Assembly: GCA_050951845.1 (NCBI GenBank)
Contig: JBMNJV010000002.1
Span: 135,603 to 199,602, forward strand
Direction: 5' to 3'
From: UBA5436 sp050951845
GTDB taxonomy: Bacteria; Bacillota; Clostridia; Saccharofermentanales; DTU023
DNA length: 64,000 bases
Below the pieces are notes generated by a model, which did not search any database, was not told the DNA's origin, and was given only the letters and a program-made list of their open reading frames with translations. Position 1 is the stretch's first letter. The number at the start of each line of letters is the position of its first letter. The position numbers were made by a program, and so were the translations under genes. Of this stretch, positions 8,941 to 18,666 are shown in pieces.

Positions 8941-9086
8941 AATTTTTTTGCATCATTTTCGTAATCTGTGAAATTCACTTCTTACACTACTAATTACTTA
9001 CACTACTATATAATCTATCAATTATTATTCCGGCAAAAAACAGCCGGTAACTATTAGTACATTTATTTTGCAATCAGCTGAAGTGA

Positions 9087-10583
9087 TTATTCATCTTTTG
9101 CCCAGTCAAAAGCTCTCTTAACTGCTTTTTTCCAGCCTTTGATTCTGCTCAGACGATCTTCTTCCGCCATTGCAGGTTCGAATTCACGATCAATTGCCCA
9201 GTTAGCCAGGACATCATCCTGACCTTTCCAGAAACCTGTTGCGATACCGGCAAGGTATGCCGCACCCATAGCAGTGGTCTCCGTATTGCTCGGACGTAAA
9301 ACAGGACCGCCGTTGATATCGGATTGGAATTGCATTAAGAAATTATTATTGGAGGCACCTCCGTCAACTTTAAGGGCTTTCAGTTCAATGCCTGAATCTT
9401 GCTGCATTGCTTCAAGAACATCCAATGTTTGATAACCTAAGGATTCCAAAGTAGCTCTGACGAGATGTTTCTTATTGACACCACGCGTAATACCTACAAT
9501 TGTGCCTCTTGCATATTGATCCCAATATGGTGCACCCAAGCCGACGAATGCGGGAACCACATAGCAGCCGTTGGTATCATCAACTTGACTGGCAATATAT
9601 TCAGAATCCGGTGATGAATCGATTATTCTCAATTCATCTCTTAACCATTGAATTGCAGCGCCTGCTACGAAGATTGATCCTTCAAGAGCATATTCAACTT
9701 TATCACCGACACCCCAGGCAATAGTTGTTACTAAGCCGTTTTTACTGAATACCGGTTTCTCTCCTGTATTCATTAATAAGAAACAGCCTGTTCCGTAAGT
9801 GTTTTTAGCCTCACCCGGCGAGAAGCAAGCTTGACCGAATAATGCTGATTGTTGATCACCTGCTGCTCCGGCAATCGGAATCGGTTTACCGAAATATTGC
9901 GGATCTGTTTCGCCATATACTGCACTTGACGGTTTTACTTCCGGCAACATACATTTAGGAATATTCAGGATTTCCAGAATTTCATCATCCCATTTCAGAT
10001 CAATGATATTATAGAGCATTGTTCTTGATGCATTGGAATAATCAGTGACATGAACTCTGCCGTTGGTTAATTTCCAAATCAACCAGGTATCGACTGTTCC
10101 AAACAGTAATTCACCTTTTTCCGCACGCTCTTGAGCTCCTTCTACATTATCCAAAATCCATCTTACTTTGGTTCCGCTGAAATATGCATCGATTACCAAT
10201 CCAGTTTTCTCACGGAATTTGTCTGTATAGCCTTGTTCTTTAAGTTTGTCACAAAGATCGGCCGTTCTACGACATTGCCATACAATAGCATTATATATTG
10301 GTCTACCGGTATCTTTCTCCCAAACAATCGTTGTTTCACGCTGATTGGTAATACCGATGGCAGCAATATCATCAGCTTTCGCATTAATTCTGTTGATTGC
10401 TTCAGTTGCTACACCGATTTGCGTTGACCAAATCTCGTTTGCATCATGCTCAACCCATCCTGCTTTCGGATAAATTTGAGTAAATTCATTTTGTGCCAGC
10501 GACATGGTCTCGCCTTTTTCATTGAATAAGATACAACGATTACTGGTTGTACCTGAGTCTAATGCCATTACATATTTTGCCAT
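9087..10583 (-). CDS. glpK: Glycerol kinase
   Basis: This 498-residue FGGY-family kinase has the N-terminal phosphate-binding loop DSGTTSNRCILFN, GITNQRETTIVWEKDTG, AGDQQSALFGQ, and the ATP-site motif KVDGGASNNNFLMQFQSDI. It phosphorylates glycerol to sn-glycerol 3-phosphate in the cytosol. Length and motifs agree with bacterial GlpK. A TAGGAGGAT site precedes the ATG. It lies between the glycerol-3-phosphate oxidation genes (upstream) and glpF (downstream), so uptake, phosphorylation and oxidation are encoded together. Confidence 0.97.
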   Translation of the reverse strand: MAKYVMALDSGTTSNRCILFNEKGETMSLAQNEFTQIYPKAGWVEHDANEIWSTQIGVATEAINRINAKADDIAAIGITNQRETTIVWEKDTGRPIYNAIVWQCRRTADLCDKLKEQGYTDKFREKTGLVIDAYFSGTKVRWILDNVEGAQERAEKGELLFGTVDTWLIWKLTNGRVHVTDYSNASRTMLYNIIDLKWDDEILEILNIPKCMLPEVKPSSAVYGETDPQYFGKPIPIAGAAGDQQSALFGQACFSPGEAKNTYGTGCFLLMNTGEKPVFSKNGLVTTIAWGVGDKVEYALEGSIFVAGAAIQWLRDELRIIDSSPDSEYIASQVDDTNGCYVVPAFVGLGAPYWDQYARGTIVGITRGVNKKHLVRATLESLGYQTLDVLEAMQQDSGIELKALKVDGGASNNNFLMQFQSDINGGPVLRPSNTETTAMGAAYLAGIATGFWKGQDDVLANWAIDREFEPAMAEEDRLSRIKGWKKAVKRAFDWAKDE

Positions 10584-10733
10584 AATATCCTCCTATACTT
10601 TCTGGCTTGATAAAACTTCGAGTAACCTCCATTCAACTTACGACTGCTACACCTCCCTTAATAATTCTGATATTTTATTTTTTAACAATCTTTTATCCAG
10701 ATGAATATTATCATCTGATTTTAAACATGAAAC

Positions 10734-11084
10734 TTAACCGATGTCGCGGCAAACCACTAAATTAGCCTCGGTATCCAATAATCCTGCGATTATTACATCT
10801 CCGACTTTAACCGGAGCCTCTAAAGTCACTGCATTGATCAATTCCATAACCTCGTACATCTTGGCTTTGGGTACCGGCAGATCGGTTTTTACCGGACATC
10901 TCGTGAGGTCGGCACCTTTAATCCTGACAGTTGACGTAATGACTCTGGTCGGATTTTTCAGTTCGGCTTTGCCGTAAGGAATACCTCTGGGACATGCATT
11001 GCCGGTCACTTCATAATCTTTTTCCGGATCTACTTTCAGATGGCAGCCTCGCGGGCAAACAATACAAATTATTTCTTGAACCAT
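10734..11084 (-). CDS. DUF1667 cysteine-motif protein of the glp operon
   Basis: The 116-residue protein opens with IICIVCPRGCHL and GNACPRGIPYG, giving four conserved cysteines (7, 10, 14, 31) that could bind a metal or Fe-S cluster. It then has TSTVRIKGADLTRCPVKT. DUF1667 proteins are regularly encoded with the two flavoproteins of the alternative glycerol-3-phosphate dehydrogenase, as here. An electron-transfer or small-subunit role is inferred, by analogy with GlpC/GlpB of the anaerobic GlpABC enzyme. It starts 3 bp after the preceding stop codon, with its ribosome binding site inside that gene's end. Confidence 0.85.
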   Translation of the reverse strand: MVQEIICIVCPRGCHLKVDPEKDYEVTGNACPRGIPYGKAELKNPTRVITSTVRIKGADLTRCPVKTDLPVPKAKMYEVMELINAVTLEAPVKVGDVIIAGLLDTEANLVVCRDIG

Positions 11085-11087
11085 TTT

Positions 11088-12374
11088 TTATCCCTCCACA
11101 GAAACCGTTAATTCTGTTCCTGAAATTTTTTCCAAGAGCTGACGCGGTAAATTCACATTTTCCATTTCAGCAGGGAACATAAACGGACGCTTAAATGATG
11201 CTATTTCACCATTTGATTGATCACGGAATACAATTCTGCTCGGTTCCCTGAAGATTTTTCTGACCCGGAAAAATACGCGAACCGCTTTTTCGACATCATC
11301 AATTCTGATCTGTTGCGGTACGGTATAGCCGATATTCGCATCAGTTTTCAAAGAAATGATTTTTGCATCTTCCGTTACGCAACCTCCATCCTGAACAAAG
11401 CATGCAGCTGCATGACCGGCACTTTCAGCCTCTTCCGTTACAAAGTCAACCAAATCATGAACATGCAGAACATTGCCGCAAGCAAATATTCCTTTTGCCC
11501 GAGTTTCCTTGTTTTCATAGACTATCGGTCCGGAAGTACGCGGATCAATTTCTACGCCTGCTTCACGGCTCAACTCATTCTCCGGAATTAAACCGACAGA
11601 TAAAAGAACTGTATCCACATCATAATAAATTTCCGTGCCTGCTATCGGTTTGCCGGATTGATCAACTTCTTGTACCGTAACTTGTTCTACTCTGTTATGC
11701 CCTTTAATATCGGTAATTGTATGAGAAAGATATAACGGAATATTGAAATCTTGCAGACATTGAACAATATTGCGATTAAGTCCGCCTGGATATGGCATTA
11801 CTTCTACACAAGCAACGACTTCCGCACCTTCCAAAGTCATACGACGCGCCATTATCAAACCGACGTCACCTGAACCCAGAATAATCACTTTCTTGCCTAC
11901 CATATAGCCTTCTAGATTTACATATAACTGAGCCTGACCGGCGTTGAAGATACCGGCTGCTCTGGTTCCCGGAATTTGAATATTCATTCTGGTACGTTCG
12001 CGGCAGCCCATAGCCAAAATTACGGCTTTACTGCGTAAAATACGATAACCGTCTGCACTGCTCATCACATGAACATAACGCCAATCTTCCGTATTTTCCA
12101 GATTAAGTGCCATGGTATCAAGAGCTACTTCAATCTGATAATCAGCTAATAAGTCGATGAAGCGTTTTGAGTATTCCGGACCGGTCAACTCTTCTTTGAA
12201 ATAATGTAAACCAAAACCGTTATGAATACATTGATTTAAAATTCCACCCAGATATTTATCCCGTTCAATGATCAATATCTCGCTTAAACCGCTTTTAGCG
12301 GCACTGATAGCTGCTGCTAAACCGGCAGGACCTCCGCCTATTATAATTAATTGATAATCTTTAATATTTTGCAT
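11088..12374 (-). CDS. FAD/NAD(P)-binding oxidoreductase, glycerol-3-phosphate dehydrogenase partner
   Basis: This protein of about 428 residues has an FAD-binding GGGPAGLAAAISAAKSG near its N-terminus and a second dinucleotide fold, GSGDVGLIMARR, near the middle. This is the two-Rossmann layout of disulfide-reductase-like flavoproteins. ATG at 12374 is preferred because GAGGTGAG lies just upstream; a frame opening at a GTG three codons earlier overlaps that site. It lies between a GlpA-like dehydrogenase and DUF1667, so it likely passes electrons from glycerol 3-phosphate oxidation to NAD or another acceptor. The partner role is inferred from context. Confidence 0.85.
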   Translation of the reverse strand: MQNIKDYQLIIIGGGPAGLAAAISAAKSGLSEILIIERDKYLGGILNQCIHNGFGLHYFKEELTGPEYSKRFIDLLADYQIEVALDTMALNLENTEDWRYVHVMSSADGYRILRSKAVILAMGCRERTRMNIQIPGTRAAGIFNAGQAQLYVNLEGYMVGKKVIILGSGDVGLIMARRMTLEGAEVVACVEVMPYPGGLNRNIVQCLQDFNIPLYLSHTITDIKGHNRVEQVTVQEVDQSGKPIAGTEIYYDVDTVLLSVGLIPENELSREAGVEIDPRTSGPIVYENKETRAKGIFACGNVLHVHDLVDFVTEEAESAGHAAACFVQDGGCVTEDAKIISLKTDANIGYTVPQQIRIDDVEKAVRVFFRVRKIFREPSRIVFRDQSNGEIASFKRPFMFPAEMENVNLPRQLLEKISGTELTVSVEG

Positions 12375-12388
12375 TAATCTCACCTCAT

Positions 12389-13828
12389 CTAAGCTTCCGT
12401 TTCGGCATTTTTCGTCTGATCAACCAAAATATAACTACCTGTTTTATTAAGCAGAATGTCCAAAGGTGAAATACCGGTTTCCCGTGCAATAATTTCCTGA
12501 ACTCTGGGCCCGCAAAAACCGCCTTGACAACGTCCTAAGCCTGAACCTGCTCTGCGCTTGATCGCATCAAGTGAAAATATCGGCAATCCTCTGCGTATTG
12601 CTGCAATAATTTCACCTTCCGTAACATGCTCACAACGACAAATAATACGACCATATTCAGGATTATCTTTTATAAAATCTGCTCGTTCAGTTTCCGGAAT
12701 CTCTTTGAACCGGATAATCTTTCGGGTACCGTCCCAATTATCCTTTTTTTTCAGTTCAAGACCTTCTTCTTCCAACAGTTTGATTCCTTCTTCCGCAATT
12801 ATCGGTGCGCAAGTCAAACCCGGCGACTTGATTGCTGCCAGATCCAAAAAATTCGGTGCACTGATTTTAACAAAGAAATCATTATAATCACTATTTGCTC
12901 TGACCCCTGAATAATTTCTGATATTATTTCTGAAATTAAGAGACGGTACGGATCTTCGGGCTTGTTCAGCTATCAGATCAAGAACTTCTCTGGTTGTTGA
13001 AGTATTTTCCGGATCAGAAATTGTCTCTGCATCAGGACCGACTAAAATATTATCATGTACGGTAGGCGAAACCAGAATTCCTTTAGTCAATTCGGTAGGG
13101 CACGGAAAGATTACCGATTTAACCGTTTCACCGGCCGATCTGTCTAAAAGAAAATACTGTCCGCGAGTCGGTTTGATTTTAAAAGCAGGTTCTGCAACCA
13201 TATTATGAATTTGATCACTATGGACACCGGCTGCATTTACAACATATTTTGATTGAAATTGATCCGTTTCAGTCTTTACCAGATAATATTCAGGTTTTCT
13301 TTCAATCTCTACAACCTTTTGATTTAACTCCAGTTTTACACCTTCCCGAACTGCAACTTCCGCCATTGAAATCGTAAATTCCCAAGGATTAATCACACCT
13401 GATTCCGGAATCCAAAGTGCACCGATTACTTCTTCCGACAGATTGGGTTCACGTCTGTGCGTTTCCTCACCATCCAGCATTTCCATTCCTTCTACTCCAT
13501 TGAGCAGACCACGATCGTAATACTTGTCCAGCGTTTTGAGATCATTCTCATCCAGGGCAATGATTAAGGAACCGGTCTTTCTGAATTCAACATCCAAAGT
13601 TTTGACCAATTCTATACAGCGCTTAGCTCCTTTTACATTGTACTTACCCATAAGGGTTGCGGGATCAGGATCATAACCACCGTGAACAATTGCAGTATTG
13701 GCACGAGATGCGCCGAGAGAAACATCGTTTTCTTTATCGAGCAGCAGTACATTCAGATCGAATTGAGATAATTCATAAGCTGTCGCACAACCTATAATGC
13801 CTGCTCCGATAATTATTACATCAAACAT
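12389..13828 (-). CDS. Glycerol-3-phosphate dehydrogenase, GlpA-like FAD subunit
   Basis: A DAO-type flavoprotein of 479 residues. It has N-terminal FDVIIIGAGIIGCATAYELS for FAD and, near the C-terminus, a BFD-like 2Fe-2S region with C-R-C (ICRCEHV) and GRCQGGFCGPRV. It should oxidise sn-glycerol 3-phosphate to dihydroxyacetone phosphate. The ATG at 13828 has AAGGAG 7 nt upstream. An open frame runs 31 codons further, but those residues do not match the family and fall in the leader, so the short form is chosen. It is the first gene of the glp operon. Confidence 0.9.
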   Translation of the reverse strand: MFDVIIIGAGIIGCATAYELSQFDLNVLLLDKENDVSLGASRANTAIVHGGYDPDPATLMGKYNVKGAKRCIELVKTLDVEFRKTGSLIIALDENDLKTLDKYYDRGLLNGVEGMEMLDGEETHRREPNLSEEVIGALWIPESGVINPWEFTISMAEVAVREGVKLELNQKVVEIERKPEYYLVKTETDQFQSKYVVNAAGVHSDQIHNMVAEPAFKIKPTRGQYFLLDRSAGETVKSVIFPCPTELTKGILVSPTVHDNILVGPDAETISDPENTSTTREVLDLIAEQARRSVPSLNFRNNIRNYSGVRANSDYNDFFVKISAPNFLDLAAIKSPGLTCAPIIAEEGIKLLEEEGLELKKKDNWDGTRKIIRFKEIPETERADFIKDNPEYGRIICRCEHVTEGEIIAAIRRGLPIFSLDAIKRRAGSGLGRCQGGFCGPRVQEIIARETGISPLDILLNKTGSYILVDQTKNAETEA

Positions 13829-13996
13829 ATCAAACTCCTTAACTATAAATGATCTGCTCAGGAGACCGCTTGCTTGATATAGATAATCATAAAAAAAAAG
13901 CATACGACTCCTGCTCAACATAGGAACCTCTGCTCAAAATCTCACGGTTTATTATCGAGTTGTTATAATTTTATCACATACAAATTGCATTAGCAA
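13829..13996 (-). promoter_or_regulatory. glp operon promoter and candidate GlpP-controlled leader
   Basis: On the minus strand a -35 TTGCTA (13991-13996) and -10 TAAAAT (13968-13973) are 17 bp apart. They would give a ~130-nt leader. The leader contains three copies of a GAGCAG-core word and a short GAGCA/TGCTT stem followed by a run of nine T residues (complement of 13891-13899). A weak terminator in the leader of a glycerol-3-phosphate dehydrogenase gene, next to a GlpP gene, is the arrangement known for B. subtilis glpD antitermination. The hairpin is short, so this is tentative. Confidence 0.4.
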
Positions 13997-14315
13997 ACTT
14001 TATTTTAGGCATTTTTCACAATTATTTACACTTTTCTCAAAATTTCCCATAAAATATTATATTGATAAAATAAAGCTTGATGTTCAAAATATTTCCTTGC
14101 TTTTTAAAAATAGAATAAATTGCTTTTATATATTCAGATTTCTTGAAATTATAAAAAACATATTATAATATTAATTTTCTAAAAATGAAAATGAATATAT
14201 CGATAATTGAATATTTGGTTATTTATTATTATGGTTTAATAGTTAAATCTGTGGAATAATAAATAAAAAACTATTTCGTATTTTGAAATGTATTTTGAAA
14301 GGTATCTTCAGCAAA
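13997..14315. other. AT-rich spacer between glp operon promoter and glpP
   Basis: About 320 bp of very AT-rich sequence between divergent genes. It must carry the glpP promoter, but no single candidate stands out. No gene is visible on either strand. Confidence 0.5.
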
Positions 14316-14921
14316 ATGAAAGTTAATGTTTTACGTAAACATCTGAGAAAGTCACCTGTAATCTTGGCAGTTAAAGATGAAAAATCTCTGAAAAAAGCTT
14401 TGGCCAGTGATTGTAAAATAATTTTTTTGTTATTCGGAAACATCTGCACGATTGAACAATATACCAAATCAGCAAAACAACATGACAAATATGTTTTTGT
14501 TCACTTAGATTTGGTTGACGGCATCAGTAATCGCGAGATAGCTATTGATTTTATTAATCAATATACACAAGCTGACGGTGTTATTTCAACCAGACCCCGC
14601 TTGCTCAAATACGCAAAAAAATTTGATTTAATTACGGTTTTAAGGATTTTTATGTTGGACTCTATGGCTCTGGAAAACGGTTACCATAATATAGACTATT
14701 CAAATCCGGACATGATTGAAATCCTGCCCGGCATCGCAACTAAAGCATTCCCTCTGATCAAGGAATATTGTAATATTCCGATTATTGCCGGCGGCTTGAT
14801 CCGAACCAAACAAGATATCCTGCAAGCTCTGACTGACGGTGCCACGGCAATTTCTTCAAGTCGCTTTGAATTAAACGAAGTTAATGAAATAATGCATGAC
14901 TTTATCGTGAATAAAAGCTGA
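14316..14921 (+). CDS. glpP: GlpP-type glycerol-3-phosphate-responsive antiterminator
   Basis: A (beta/alpha)-barrel protein of about 201 residues. It has SPVILAVKDEKSLKKAL, FVHLDLVDGISN, DGVISTRPRLLKYAKK, IRIFMLDS-like and PIIAGGLIRTKQDI blocks, which are characteristic of GlpP. GlpP binds glycerol 3-phosphate and then the leader mRNA of glp genes, preventing early termination. The divergent glycerol operon is the obvious target. The start is uncertain: an ATG at 14283 is in frame but has no ribosome binding site, whereas ATG 14316 has GAAAGG about 13 nt upstream. Confidence 0.88.
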   Translation: MKVNVLRKHLRKSPVILAVKDEKSLKKALASDCKIIFLLFGNICTIEQYTKSAKQHDKYVFVHLDLVDGISNREIAIDFINQYTQADGVISTRPRLLKYAKKFDLITVLRIFMLDSMALENGYHNIDYSNPDMIEILPGIATKAFPLIKEYCNIPIIAGGLIRTKQDILQALTDGATAISSSRFELNEVNEIMHDFIVNKS

Positions 14922-14942
14922 TCATTGTATAATGTCATTTTA

Positions 14943-14976
14943 AAATGCATCCATTCAGGTACGAGTGGATGCATTT
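14943..14976. terminator. Convergent hairpin between glpP and DUF1015 gene
   Basis: AAATGCATCCA and TGGATGCATTT are perfect 11-bp arms with a 12-base loop, lying between two convergent genes. No long T-run follows on the plus strand, so efficiency is uncertain, but position suggests a shared terminator. Confidence 0.7.
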
Positions 14977-15010
14977 CATCGGATTAAAAATGTTAAGCAT
15001 CTAAATATAA

Positions 15011-16255
15011 CTACGATAATTTATGAATAAAAAGACCGCTGCGCAATTTAGGTTCAAACCAAGTTGATTTGGGCGGCATCAATTCATTGGCATCTGCAAC
15101 ATCGAACAATTCGGAAATCGATGTAGGATACATTGCAAATGCTAATTTCATTTCACCATTATCCACTCTGCGTTCAAGTTCGCCCAGCCCTCTGATTCCA
15201 CTGACAAAATCAATTCTTTGATCCGTGCGGGGATCTTCAATGCCCAGAACAGGTTGCAAAAGATTGTTTTGGATGATCGCAACGTCTAATGAATTAACAG
15301 GATCATCAGGATCAAAGGTACCGGGTTTGGCCGTTAATTTATACCAATTGCTTTGATAATACATGCCGAATTCAGCCTTTGCCTGAGGATGATATGTTTG
15401 ATCTCCGGTATTTTCAATATCAAATTTTTCTTTTACTCTTTCAAAGAATTCATCTTCCGACAAGCCATTCAAGTCTTTAACTAAACGATTATAATCCAAA
15501 ATTTTCAATTCATGATCAGAAAAAACTACTGCCAAGAAGTAATTGAATTCTTCATCGCCTGAATAGTCCGGATTCTCCGCTCTGCGCTTCTTGGCAACTT
15601 CTACACCGGAAGCACACCGATGATGCCCATCAGCAATATAAAGCGCATCCAATTTCTCAAATTCATCCGTTAATTGTTGTATTACGTTTTGATCGTTAAT
15701 TACCCAGATACGATGTGTTACGTCATCCGGTGTAGTAAAATCGGATTCCGGATGATTTTTTTTGTATTGTTCAACAATTGTCTTGATTGTCTCTTGTTTT
15801 TTATATGCCAGAAAGATCGGACCGGTATTTGCATCTAATACATCGACATGTTTTATCCGATCGGCCAATTTATCCGCTCTTGTTTTTTCGTGTTTTTTAA
15901 TTGTTTCATTTAAATATTCATCAACCGAAGCACAACAAACCACACCGGTTTGACTCCTGCCGTTCATGGTCAATTCATACAGATAAAGATTAGCAGTGGG
16001 ATCTTGCTTCATGATTCCACGTTCAATTAAAGAATTCATATTGAGAATAGCTTGTTGATAAACTCGCTCATCGTAAATGTCAATACTCTTATCCAAAGTC
16101 GTTTCCGGCCGGTCAACTCGCATAAAACTGTTCGGTTTACCCTGAATTTCAAGACGAGCTTCCGCACTGCTCATTACATCGTACGGAAGTGCCGCTACTT
16201 CGGATGCATATTCCGCAACCGGACGAACTGCCTTAAAGGCTCTGATTTTTGCCAT
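15011..16255 (-). CDS. DUF1015 protein of the serine operon
   Basis: The 414-residue protein begins MAKIRAFKAVRPVAEYASEVAALPYDV, the signature opening of DUF1015. It contains KHEKTRADKLADRIKHVDVLDANTGP-like text and a YIADGHHRCASGVE motif. The DGHHR motif recalls the nucleotide-binding motif of ParB/sulfiredoxin-fold proteins, such as free-serine kinases. It follows serC and serA on the same strand with short gaps, so a role in serine or phosphoserine metabolism is likely. No serB-type phosphatase is present here. The biochemical role is not established by the sequence. An AAGGA site precedes the start. Confidence 0.85.
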   Translation of the reverse strand: MAKIRAFKAVRPVAEYASEVAALPYDVMSSAEARLEIQGKPNSFMRVDRPETTLDKSIDIYDERVYQQAILNMNSLIERGIMKQDPTANLYLYELTMNGRSQTGVVCCASVDEYLNETIKKHEKTRADKLADRIKHVDVLDANTGPIFLAYKKQETIKTIVEQYKKNHPESDFTTPDDVTHRIWVINDQNVIQQLTDEFEKLDALYIADGHHRCASGVEVAKKRRAENPDYSGDEEFNYFLAVVFSDHELKILDYNRLVKDLNGLSEDEFFERVKEKFDIENTGDQTYHPQAKAEFGMYYQSNWYKLTAKPGTFDPDDPVNSLDVAIIQNNLLQPVLGIEDPRTDQRIDFVSGIRGLGELERRVDNGEMKLAFAMYPTSISELFDVADANELMPPKSTWFEPKLRSGLFIHKLS

Positions 16256-16342
16256 ATTGTTCCTTTGCTATCTTTAAGTTAAATCAATTGCTGTCTTTTA
16301 ATTAAATCTGTTTATCTCAAACTTAAACTTCAATCACTAGTC

Positions 16343-17518
16343 TTATTCGAGTGCTCCGATAAGTTTTCTTACGCGTACCACACCGTCAATGGCTTTAATC
16401 TTGTTGATGGTTTCAAAATCAACTTCATCATCTACATCCAGCATTGTATATGCCCATGTTTCTTTATGACGATTACTCAAGCGTGCAATATTTTTATCTG
16501 CCAAAATTTTTGTGATTTGGTTGATCATATTCGGAACGTTTTTGTGAAGTACTGTAATTCTGTTATGTCCGTTACAAACGCCGAAATCAAAATTCGGAAA
16601 ATTAACGGAATTGTGAATATTGCCGTTCTTAATGTAATCCAGCATTTGCTCAACGGCCATTTTAGCAGCATTGAATTCACTTTCCGGAGTTGATGCTCCT
16701 AAATGCGGAATATTAATTGTACGGTCCAACTTCAAGGTCTCTTCATCAGGAAAATCTACAACGTAGTGAGAAACTATATTGTTGTCAATCGCCTTTTTCA
16801 TAGCTTTGACATCAACCAAACCGCCACGTGCCAAATTGACCACAATTAGCCCCGGTTTAGCATTCATCAATAAATTTTCATTTACAAAATTATCTGTATC
16901 TTTGTTATATGGAATATGAATGGTAATAATATCACAGATTTGGAACAGAGTATCTAGATCATTTGACCTTTGAATACAGCTATTCAATGCCCAGGCATGC
17001 TTTACCGTCAAGAACGGATCGTAACCGTAGACATTCATACCGAAATCAACACACATATTGGCTACCAACGCACCGATTTCACCTAAACCGATAACACCGA
17101 CAGTTTTGCCATAGAGTTCCGGACCGACAAATTCTTTTTTACCTGATTCTACTTTGGTAATAACCTCACCGTCAGCATCCAGTTCAGCTGTCCATTTCAG
17201 AGCTTCAGCAACATTTCTTGATGCCATAATCATAGCCAAGGCAACTAATTCTTTAACCCCGTTTGCATTTGCTCCGGGAGAATTACAGACAACAATTCCT
17301 TGTTCAGAACATTTGTCCAAAGGAATATTATTAACACCCGAACCTGCACGTCCGATAAATTTCAATTCCGGTCCGAATTCCATATTGTGCATGTCTTTAC
17401 TTCTGACAATAATTGCATCAGGATTGTCGATTTCACTATCCACTACATAATGTTTCGGAATTTGGCTCAAAGCTGTTTCATCAATATTATTTAAAGTCAA
17501 AATTTTGTAATTTTTCAT
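16343..17518 (-). CDS. serA: D-3-phosphoglycerate dehydrogenase
   Basis: This 391-residue D-2-hydroxyacid dehydrogenase has the NAD-binding GVIGLGEIGALVANM, the VVNLARGGLVD segment with the active-site region, and a C-terminal ACT-like domain (about residues 320-391) that normally mediates serine feedback. It oxidises 3-phosphoglycerate to 3-phosphohydroxypyruvate, the first step of serine synthesis. Its N-terminus is shorter than in plant-type enzymes and resembles the compact ~390-residue Clostridia form. It lies 59 bp downstream of serC and is probably cotranscribed. Confidence 0.94.
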   Translation of the reverse strand: MKNYKILTLNNIDETALSQIPKHYVVDSEIDNPDAIIVRSKDMHNMEFGPELKFIGRAGSGVNNIPLDKCSEQGIVVCNSPGANANGVKELVALAMIMASRNVAEALKWTAELDADGEVITKVESGKKEFVGPELYGKTVGVIGLGEIGALVANMCVDFGMNVYGYDPFLTVKHAWALNSCIQRSNDLDTLFQICDIITIHIPYNKDTDNFVNENLLMNAKPGLIVVNLARGGLVDVKAMKKAIDNNIVSHYVVDFPDEETLKLDRTINIPHLGASTPESEFNAAKMAVEQMLDYIKNGNIHNSVNFPNFDFGVCNGHNRITVLHKNVPNMINQITKILADKNIARLSNRHKETWAYTMLDVDDEVDFETINKIKAIDGVVRVRKLIGALE

Positions 17519-17577
17519 TTTATCCTTCCAAAAAATAATCTAAATCTGAATTTGTTTTACAATAATTTCTAAAAATT

Positions 17578-18666
17578 TCAGCCGTTTTGTTTGGCAAATT
17601 CTTGCATGAAAGAAATCAGAGCATCAATGCCTTCAAGCGACATTGCATTATAAATACTTGCTCTCATACCGCCAACAGATCTGTGTCCTTTTAAGTTTTG
17701 TAAACCTCTGGCCGTTGCCTGTTTAATAAACTCCGCACTTAATTCATCGTTGCTGCAAATGAAAGGTACATTCATCAAGGAACGATACTCTTTTTCCGCA
17801 GTACCGCGATAAAAATCACTATTGTCTATATAGTCGTATAATTTTTGAGCTTTTGCTTTGTTAATTTCTTCTATTGCGGAAACTCCGCCTAATTTATCCA
17901 GCCATTCATAAACCAATTTACATATGTAAATATTGTAGCAAGGAGGTGTATTATACATCGAACCATTGTCTGCATGAATTTTATAATCCAGCATGGTCGG
18001 AGTAAATTTCATCGCATTACCGAGCAAATCATCACGAATAATTACAACAGTAACACCGGCCGGTCCCATATTTTTTTGTGCTCCTGCGTAAATTACTGCA
18101 AATTTATTCACATCATAGACTTCGGATAGAATATTTGAGGACATGTCCGCAACCAAATCCACTGCTCCGATATCCGGAAGATTGTCAGGCGCAATCCTCG
18201 TACCGTAAATTGTATTATTTGTACAAATATGCACATAATCAGCATCCGGGTTAAAATCGGCCCTGGTCGTTTGCGGAATATAGGAATATGTTTTATCTTT
18301 TGAAGATGCAACAATTCTCGCTTCACCATAACGCGCAGCCTCTTGTTGAGCTTTGCTCGCCCAATTACCCGTAATCAGATAATCAGCCGTATTGTTCTTA
18401 TTCATCAAATTGAGCGGAATCATCGCAAATTGAGTGGAAGCACCGCCTTGTAAGAACAGCACATGGTAATTATCGGGAATATTCATTAATTTTCTCAGAA
18501 GCTGTTCCGTTTCATCTTGAATATCACTATAAACTTTTGAACGATGACTCATTTCCATTACAGATAAGCCGTAATCATGATAATTCATCATTTCCTCACC
18601 GGCTTTACGCAATACTTCAGCCGGCAATACAGACGGTCCGGCCGAAAAATTAAAAATTTGATTCAT
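17578..18666 (-). CDS. serC: Phosphoserine aminotransferase
   Basis: This 362-residue class V PLP aminotransferase has FNFSAGPSVLPAEVL at the N-terminus, the phosphate-site FLQGGASTQFAMIPLNL, and the PLP lysine Lys198 in YAGAQKNMGPAGV. HRSVGGMRASIYNA near the C-terminus binds substrate. It converts 3-phosphohydroxypyruvate and glutamate to phosphoserine. An AGGGGAT site lies a few bases before the ATG. It is the first gene of the serC-serA-DUF1015 series. An IS66 element begins 250 bp upstream of its start and may have moved in near its promoter. Confidence 0.97.
   Translation of the reverse strand: MNQIFNFSAGPSVLPAEVLRKAGEEMMNYHDYGLSVMEMSHRSKVYSDIQDETEQLLRKLMNIPDNYHVLFLQGGASTQFAMIPLNLMNKNNTADYLITGNWASKAQQEAARYGEARIVASSKDKTYSYIPQTTRADFNPDADYVHICTNNTIYGTRIAPDNLPDIGAVDLVADMSSNILSEVYDVNKFAVIYAGAQKNMGPAGVTVVIIRDDLLGNAMKFTPTMLDYKIHADNGSMYNTPPCYNIYICKLVYEWLDKLGGVSAIEEINKAKAQKLYDYIDNSDFYRGTAEKEYRSLMNVPFICSNDELSAEFIKQATARGLQNLKGHRSVGGMRASIYNAMSLEGIDALISFMQEFAKQNG

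Noticed and set aside
13829..13921. 31-codon N-terminal extension of the GlpA-like protein
   Set aside because: The FAD motif begins at the ATG at 13828, which has a strong ribosome binding site. The extra residues are not family-like and lie in the leader.
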